Source: Coriobacteriaceae bacterium
GTDB lineage: Bacteria; Actinomycetota; Coriobacteriia; Coriobacteriales; Coriobacteriaceae
Assembly: GCA_902835305.1 (NCBI GenBank)
Contig: CADFMD010000001.1
Coordinates: 203,573-267,572 of the forward strand
Length of the DNA stretch: 64,000 nt
Direction of reading: 5' to 3'
Part shown: positions 60,543 to 64,000 of the stretch, in pieces
How the letters are laid out: the number at the start of each line of letters is the position of its first letter
Numbering within the stretch: the first letter of the stretch is position 1
Notes under the pieces: model-generated
Told to the model about the DNA's origin: nothing
Database searches by the model: none
What the model saw: only the letters and a program-made list of their open reading frames with translations
Program-made: the position numbers and the translations under genes

Positions 60543-61133
60543 ATGGAACAGACGGCACGGCGCCAAGAGCAGCTGCCGGGCGCATTTAACGGCGTCACCA
60601 CCAGTAGCCAGCACGGCCGCGTTCGCTGGTATCTGGTCCACACCCCCAATGGAAAAGAGCGCGAGACCTGCGAAAAGGTCCGCCGCATTATCCCGCACAA
60701 CCTTATGCAGGACGCTTTTGTAATGCAAAAGGAGTTCTGGTTTAAGCGGGACGGCTCTTGGTCGCTCCAAACCAAACCTATGTACAAGGAATACTTCTTC
60801 GTCGCCACGCACGATGCCGCCACGCTCGATAGGGCCCTTGCCCAATTGAGCTTTGGTTGTCGCATCGCCGGCAGTAGGGAGCGGGCGTACATGCCCATGC
60901 CGGACGATGCGCAAGATTGGTACCGCAGTGTTCTGGACGACGACGGCGTGGTGCGCAACAGCGTTGCGCGCATAGAAGACGGCGTGTTGCACATAGAGCA
61001 AGGGCCCTTGGTGGGGCAAGAGGCCCGTGTAAAGAAGATCGACCGTCATAAGCGCTGGTGCCTGGTAGACGTGGGTGGTGGCGACTCCGGTTTTAGGGAG
61101 CTGCTACCGCTCGACGTTCCCAGCAAAACGTAA
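60543..61133 (+). CDS. NusG-family transcription antiterminator (LoaP/UpxY-like)
   Basis: This 196-residue protein has the NGN domain start VRWYLVHTPNGKERETCEKV near residue 27, and a C-terminal KOW segment GPLVGQEARVKKIDRHKRWCLVDV. Specialised NusG paralogues of this kind (LoaP, RfaH, UpxY) let RNA polymerase read through long polysaccharide operons. It is the first gene of the locus, which is their usual position. ATG 60543 follows GAAGGGGG; upstream ATG 60426 in frame overlaps the inverted repeat and lacks a site. Confidence 0.85.
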   Translation: MEQTARRQEQLPGAFNGVTTSSQHGRVRWYLVHTPNGKERETCEKVRRIIPHNLMQDAFVMQKEFWFKRDGSWSLQTKPMYKEYFFVATHDAATLDRALAQLSFGCRIAGSRERAYMPMPDDAQDWYRSVLDDDGVVRNSVARIEDGVLHIEQGPLVGQEARVKKIDRHKRWCLVDVGGGDSGFRELLPLDVPSKT

Positions 61134-61177
61134 GGGAGACGTTGTACCGGCAAATCATTTGGTTTTTGGATTCATAG

Positions 61178-61205
61178 ATGGGGGGGGGTTCCTGGGGACA
61201 GGAAC
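61178..61205 (+). promoter_or_regulatory. G9 tract and hairpin at the sugar transferase start
   Basis: Nine consecutive G (61180-61188) are followed by GTTCCTG (61188-61194) / CAGGAAC (61199-61205), a 7-bp hairpin with loop GGGA that ends at the GTG start and contains AGGA of the ribosome binding site. The 72-bp gap holds nothing else. Confidence 0.5.
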
Positions 61206-61919
61206 GTGAGTTTTATTGTGGCTGCTAAAGAAGTAACAGAGAGTTGTACATCAACGGTTGGTGCGCTGGCTTTCAATCAGATAAAGCCGAGCGGTACGCT
61301 TGGGTATCGCATCGTCAAGAGGCTGTTTGACCTTGTGTTTAGTCTTATGGCAATCGCTATTTTATTCATTCCAGTGGGTCTTGTGTGCGTCCTGATTTGT
61401 CTAGAGTCTCCGGGTAGTCCCTTGTACACCCAGGAGCGAATTGGCAAAAATGGCAAGGTCATTAAGATCTTTAAGCTGCGCAGCATGGTTGCCGATGCTG
61501 GCAATGTTCAGAAGTATTTAAATTTTGAGCAGCTGCATCAGTGGGAAATTGAGCGCAAGGTCGATAACGATCCGCGCATCACTAAGGTCGGGCAGTTTAT
61601 TCGTAAGTGCTCTATCGATGAGATGCCGCAGTTTCTTAATGTTTTAAATGGTGATTTATCCGTTATCGGTCCTCGTCCCATTACGCGTGATGAACTCGAA
61701 ATGCATTTTTCTGATGAGGATAAGGTTGTATTTCTTTCGGTTCAACCTGGAATTACCGGGTTATGGCAGGCGACGGATCGCAACGATGCGTCATTTGAAA
61801 GCGGTCTGCGCCAAAAAATCGAATTGCATTACGTGCGGAACCGTTGTTTCCGAATGGATTGGAAGTGTTTTGCTGGCACTTTCGGCGCCATGTTTGGCAA
61901 GGAGAGGACGGGCCGATAG
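61206..61919 (+). CDS. Undecaprenyl-phosphate sugar-1-phosphate transferase
   Basis: This 237-residue member of the bacterial sugar transferase (PglC/WbaP/WcaJ core) family starts polymer assembly by attaching a sugar phosphate to the lipid carrier. It has a membrane helix about residues 38-62, then SPGSPLYTQERIGKNGK, FKLRSMV, RKCSIDEMPQFLNVLNGDLSVIGPRP and PGITGLWQ. Start GTG 61206 is weakly supported. Base composition is noticeably lower in GC than the flanking genes. Confidence 0.88.
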   Translation: MSFIVAAKEVTESCTSTVGALAFNQIKPSGTLGYRIVKRLFDLVFSLMAIAILFIPVGLVCVLICLESPGSPLYTQERIGKNGKVIKIFKLRSMVADAGNVQKYLNFEQLHQWEIERKVDNDPRITKVGQFIRKCSIDEMPQFLNVLNGDLSVIGPRPITRDELEMHFSDEDKVVFLSVQPGITGLWQATDRNDASFESGLRQKIELHYVRNRCFRMDWKCFAGTFGAMFGKERTGR

Positions 61920-62789
61920 ATGGAAATATCCATCATCATTCCGACTCTTAATGCTGAGCATGAAATCGATGGGCTTTTAATTGCCCTCGAACACCAGTCT
62001 ATTCAGCCGGTTGATATCCTTATCGTTGATTCCGCTTCGGAAGATAAAACTATAGAGCTGGTCCGGCAGCACAAAAGAGTCCGCCTTCTGAAGATTGATC
62101 GCCAGGATTTCAACCACGGCACCACAAGAGACATGGCACTAAGGGAGTCGAGGGGTGACTTTGTATGCTTCCTTACCCAAGATGCTGTGCCTGTTTCTGA
62201 TGATTACCTGGAGCGGCTTGTTGCTCCCATGCTTGATGATTCCGATATCGCTCTCGTAAGCGGCAGGCAGCTGCCTAAGGCGGATGCCCGACGTTTTGAA
62301 CAGCTGGTGCGTGGTTTCAACTATCCCGACCGGCCGTCCGTTCGTTCCAAATGTGATCTCGAGAAACTCGGTATTAAGACTTTTTTTGCATCTGACACCT
62401 GTTCTGCCTATCGACGGAGCGCATATCTCGAATGCGGTGGATTCGATCATGTCAACACCAACGAGGACATGCTTATGGCCGCCAGGTTTATCGCCTCAGG
62501 AATGAAGGTCGCTTACGAGCCGCGTGCCGAGGTCTATCACTCGCATAACTTGACGCCTTCCCAACAGTTTGCCCGCAACCGTGCCGTCGGTTTCTTTCTC
62601 GAAACGCATGCAGACGAACTCATGCATGCAAGTGAGATTGGTGAAGGAAGCCGGCTCGCCAAGATGGTTTCGTCGCAACTTCTACGAGAGGGAAATCTTG
62701 GCGAGTTCGTTGCTTTCGGAGTCGATTGCTGCGCCCGCCTTCTCGGAAATCGCGCTGGCCGCAGGGCAGCAAGAAATGAAAGGTTATAG
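61920..62789 (+). CDS. Family 2 glycosyltransferase (rhamnosyltransferase-like)
   Basis: This 289-residue GT-A enzyme has ISIIIPTLNAEHEIDGLL at the N-terminus, VDSASEDKT for nucleotide-sugar binding, a FLTQDAVP segment with the metal-binding Asp, and NTNEDMLMAARF with the acceptor-side acidic pair. The overall pattern resembles rhamnosyltransferases, consistent with the dTDP-sugar genes next to it. Its start overlaps the previous stop (TAGATG) with GGAGAGG 12 bases upstream. GC is low as in the preceding gene. Confidence 0.82.
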   Translation: MEISIIIPTLNAEHEIDGLLIALEHQSIQPVDILIVDSASEDKTIELVRQHKRVRLLKIDRQDFNHGTTRDMALRESRGDFVCFLTQDAVPVSDDYLERLVAPMLDDSDIALVSGRQLPKADARRFEQLVRGFNYPDRPSVRSKCDLEKLGIKTFFASDTCSAYRRSAYLECGGFDHVNTNEDMLMAARFIASGMKVAYEPRAEVYHSHNLTPSQQFARNRAVGFFLETHADELMHASEIGEGSRLAKMVSSQLLREGNLGEFVAFGVDCCARLLGNRAGRRAARNERL

Positions 62790-62792
62790 CCA

Positions 62793-63692
62793 ATGAAAGG
62801 CATCATCCTCGCCGGCGGTTCCGGCACGCGCCTGTACCCGCTCACGCTCGTGACCTCCAAGCAGCTGCTGCCGGTCTACGACAAGCCCATGATCTACTAC
62901 CCGCTGTCCACCCTCATGCTGGCGGGCATCCGGGACATCCTGGTCATCTCCACGCCGACCGACCTGCCCAACTTCGAGCGCCTGCTCGGGGACGGCTCGC
63001 GCTACGGCGTCAACCTGTCCTACGCCGAGCAGCCCTCGCCGGACGGCCTGGCGCAGGCCTTCACCATCGGCGAGGAGTTCATTGACGGCGAGCCGTGCGC
63101 CCTGGTGCTCGGCGACAACATCTTCTACGGCAACGGCCTGTCGCGCCACCTGACGCGCGCCGTGCAGAATGCAGAGTCGGGCCGCGCCACGGTCTTCGGC
63201 TACCACGTGGACGACCCCGAGCGCTTCGGCGTCGTGGAGTTCGATGCGCAGGGCCGTGCCGTCTCCATCGAGGAGAAGCCCGAGCGCCCCAAGAGCTCCT
63301 ACGCCGTCACGGGGCTCTACTTCTACCCGGGCGACGTGGCCGCCAAGGCGCATGAGGTCAAGCCCTCGGCCCGCGGGGAGCTCGAGATCACCACGCTCAA
63401 CCAGATGTACCTGGAGGAGGGGACGCTGTCCGTGGTCACCCTGGGCCGCGGGTACGCGTGGCTCGACACCGGCACCATGGAGAGCCTGCACGAGGCCGCG
63501 GAGTTCGTCCGCGCCGTGGAGCACTCCCAGGACCTGCCGGTGTCCGTCCCCGAGGAGATCGCCTGGGAGAACGGCTGGATCACGACCGCCGAGCTCGAGG
63601 AGGCCGCGAAGGCCTACGGCAAGTCTGTCTACGGGCAGCACCTCAAGAAGGTCGCCGCCGGCGAGATCGTCAACAGCCCGCGCGAGTACTAG
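62793..63692 (+). CDS. rfbA: Glucose-1-phosphate thymidylyltransferase
   Basis: RfbA makes dTDP-glucose, the first step of dTDP-rhamnose synthesis. The 299-residue protein begins MKGIILAGGSGTRLYPLT with the nucleotidyltransferase signature, and has SKQLLPVYDKPMIYYPLS and VLGDNIFYG. AAAGGT precedes ATG 62793. GC is very high here, with strong C/G third positions, in contrast to the two genes before it. Confidence 0.95.
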   Translation: MKGIILAGGSGTRLYPLTLVTSKQLLPVYDKPMIYYPLSTLMLAGIRDILVISTPTDLPNFERLLGDGSRYGVNLSYAEQPSPDGLAQAFTIGEEFIDGEPCALVLGDNIFYGNGLSRHLTRAVQNAESGRATVFGYHVDDPERFGVVEFDAQGRAVSIEEKPERPKSSYAVTGLYFYPGDVAAKAHEVKPSARGELEITTLNQMYLEEGTLSVVTLGRGYAWLDTGTMESLHEAAEFVRAVEHSQDLPVSVPEEIAWENGWITTAELEEAAKAYGKSVYGQHLKKVAAGEIVNSPREY

Positions 63693-63711
63693 GAATTGAG
63701 GAGATACTAAC

Positions 63712-64000
63712 ATGGCAGAGGAGACGTTCTCCCCCAAGAACATCATCGTCACGGGCGGCTACGGCTTCATCGGCAGCAACTTCGTGCACTACGTGGTGGA
63801 CAACCACCCGGACGTCCACGTGACCGTCCTGGACAAGCTTACCTACGCCGGCAACCCCGAGAACATCGCCGGGCTTCCCTCCGACCGCGTGGAGCTCGTC
63901 GTGGGCGACATCTGCGATGCGGAGCTGCTGGACAGGCTGGTGCCGGGCCACGACGCGATCGTGCACTACGCCGCAGAGAGCCACAACGACAACTCCATCG
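63712..64000 (+). CDS. rfbB: dTDP-glucose 4,6-dehydratase (partial, 5' end)
   Basis: RfbB turns dTDP-glucose into the 4-keto-6-deoxy sugar. The first 96 residues are present and run off the window. They include the NAD-binding IIVTGGYGFIGSNFVHYVV, LDKLTYAGNPENI and IVHYAAESHNDNSI (family: FAAESHVDRSI), all typical. GAGGAG precedes ATG 63712 by 8 bases. It follows rfbA by 19 bp, so the dTDP-sugar operon continues beyond the window. Confidence 0.93.
   Translation, partial: MAEETFSPKNIIVTGGYGFIGSNFVHYVVDNHPDVHVTVLDKLTYAGNPENIAGLPSDRVELVVGDICDAELLDRLVPGHDAIVHYAAESHNDNSI

Overview
The window looks like chromosome from a high-GC member of the Coriobacteriia, most likely a Collinsella-type gut anaerobe. 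This is inferred from protein character and gene content (arginine deficit control, a selenium/molybdenum block, GlpA-like and double-cubane proteins, class A RNase P RNA); no 16S gene is present. Most of it is ordinary chromosome: no phage, transposase or CRISPR array is visible. The intergenic gaps, however, are rich in repeated palindromic elements.

Layout. 1-6.6 kb: the 3' end of polA, a Cof-type HAD phosphatase, then argG and argH. argG is preceded by what appears to be an arginine leader-peptide attenuator. ndk and rpiB follow. 6.9-19.2 kb: sulfur amino-acid and housekeeping genes: a cysteine desulfidase, a HAD hydrolase, rpsA, the RNase P RNA, a YigZ-family protein, a C_GCAxxG_C_C redox protein, O-acetylhomoserine sulfhydrylase, an MFS exporter, xpt, a GGQ-only release-factor-like protein, a lipid kinase and a CLC transporter of the fluoride-type clade. 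19.4-24.9 kb: molybdenum block (moeA, mogA, modABC).

25-44.3 kb: selenium and anaerobic redox block. It holds two double-cubane/HgdB-like proteins with their ATP-dependent activator, then selD (a selenoprotein itself, with in-frame UGA at codon 17), yedF, a DUF3343 gene, a Csd-like desulfurase, brnQ, tRNA-Pro and tRNA-Gly, a formate/nitrite transporter, selA, selB and tRNA-Sec (selC), followed by gdhA and a two-gene molybdenum hydroxylase resembling YgfM/XdhD. Together these encode molybdate uptake, molybdenum insertion, selenophosphate synthesis, the complete selenocysteine decoding set except for a free-standing seryl-tRNA synthetase, and a likely client enzyme of a labile selenium cofactor.

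44.4-60.3 kb: tRNA-Leu, tig-clpP-clpX, valS, folC, an Xaa-Pro peptidase, a three-gene GlpA-like/FAD oxidoreductase/DUF1667 operon, a zinc-ribbon membrane protein and thrS. 60.3-64 kb: start of a surface polysaccharide locus: a NusG/LoaP-type antiterminator, an undecaprenyl-phosphate sugar transferase, a GT2 glycosyltransferase, rfbA and the start of rfbB. Its promoter sits between inverted repeats and could be invertible.

Most noteworthy: the argG attenuator, the possible invertible promoter in front of the LoaP gene, the selenium/molybdenum/double-cubane neighbourhood, and at least five families of dispersed palindromic repeats (one a 162-bp MITE-like element present twice at exactly the same length).
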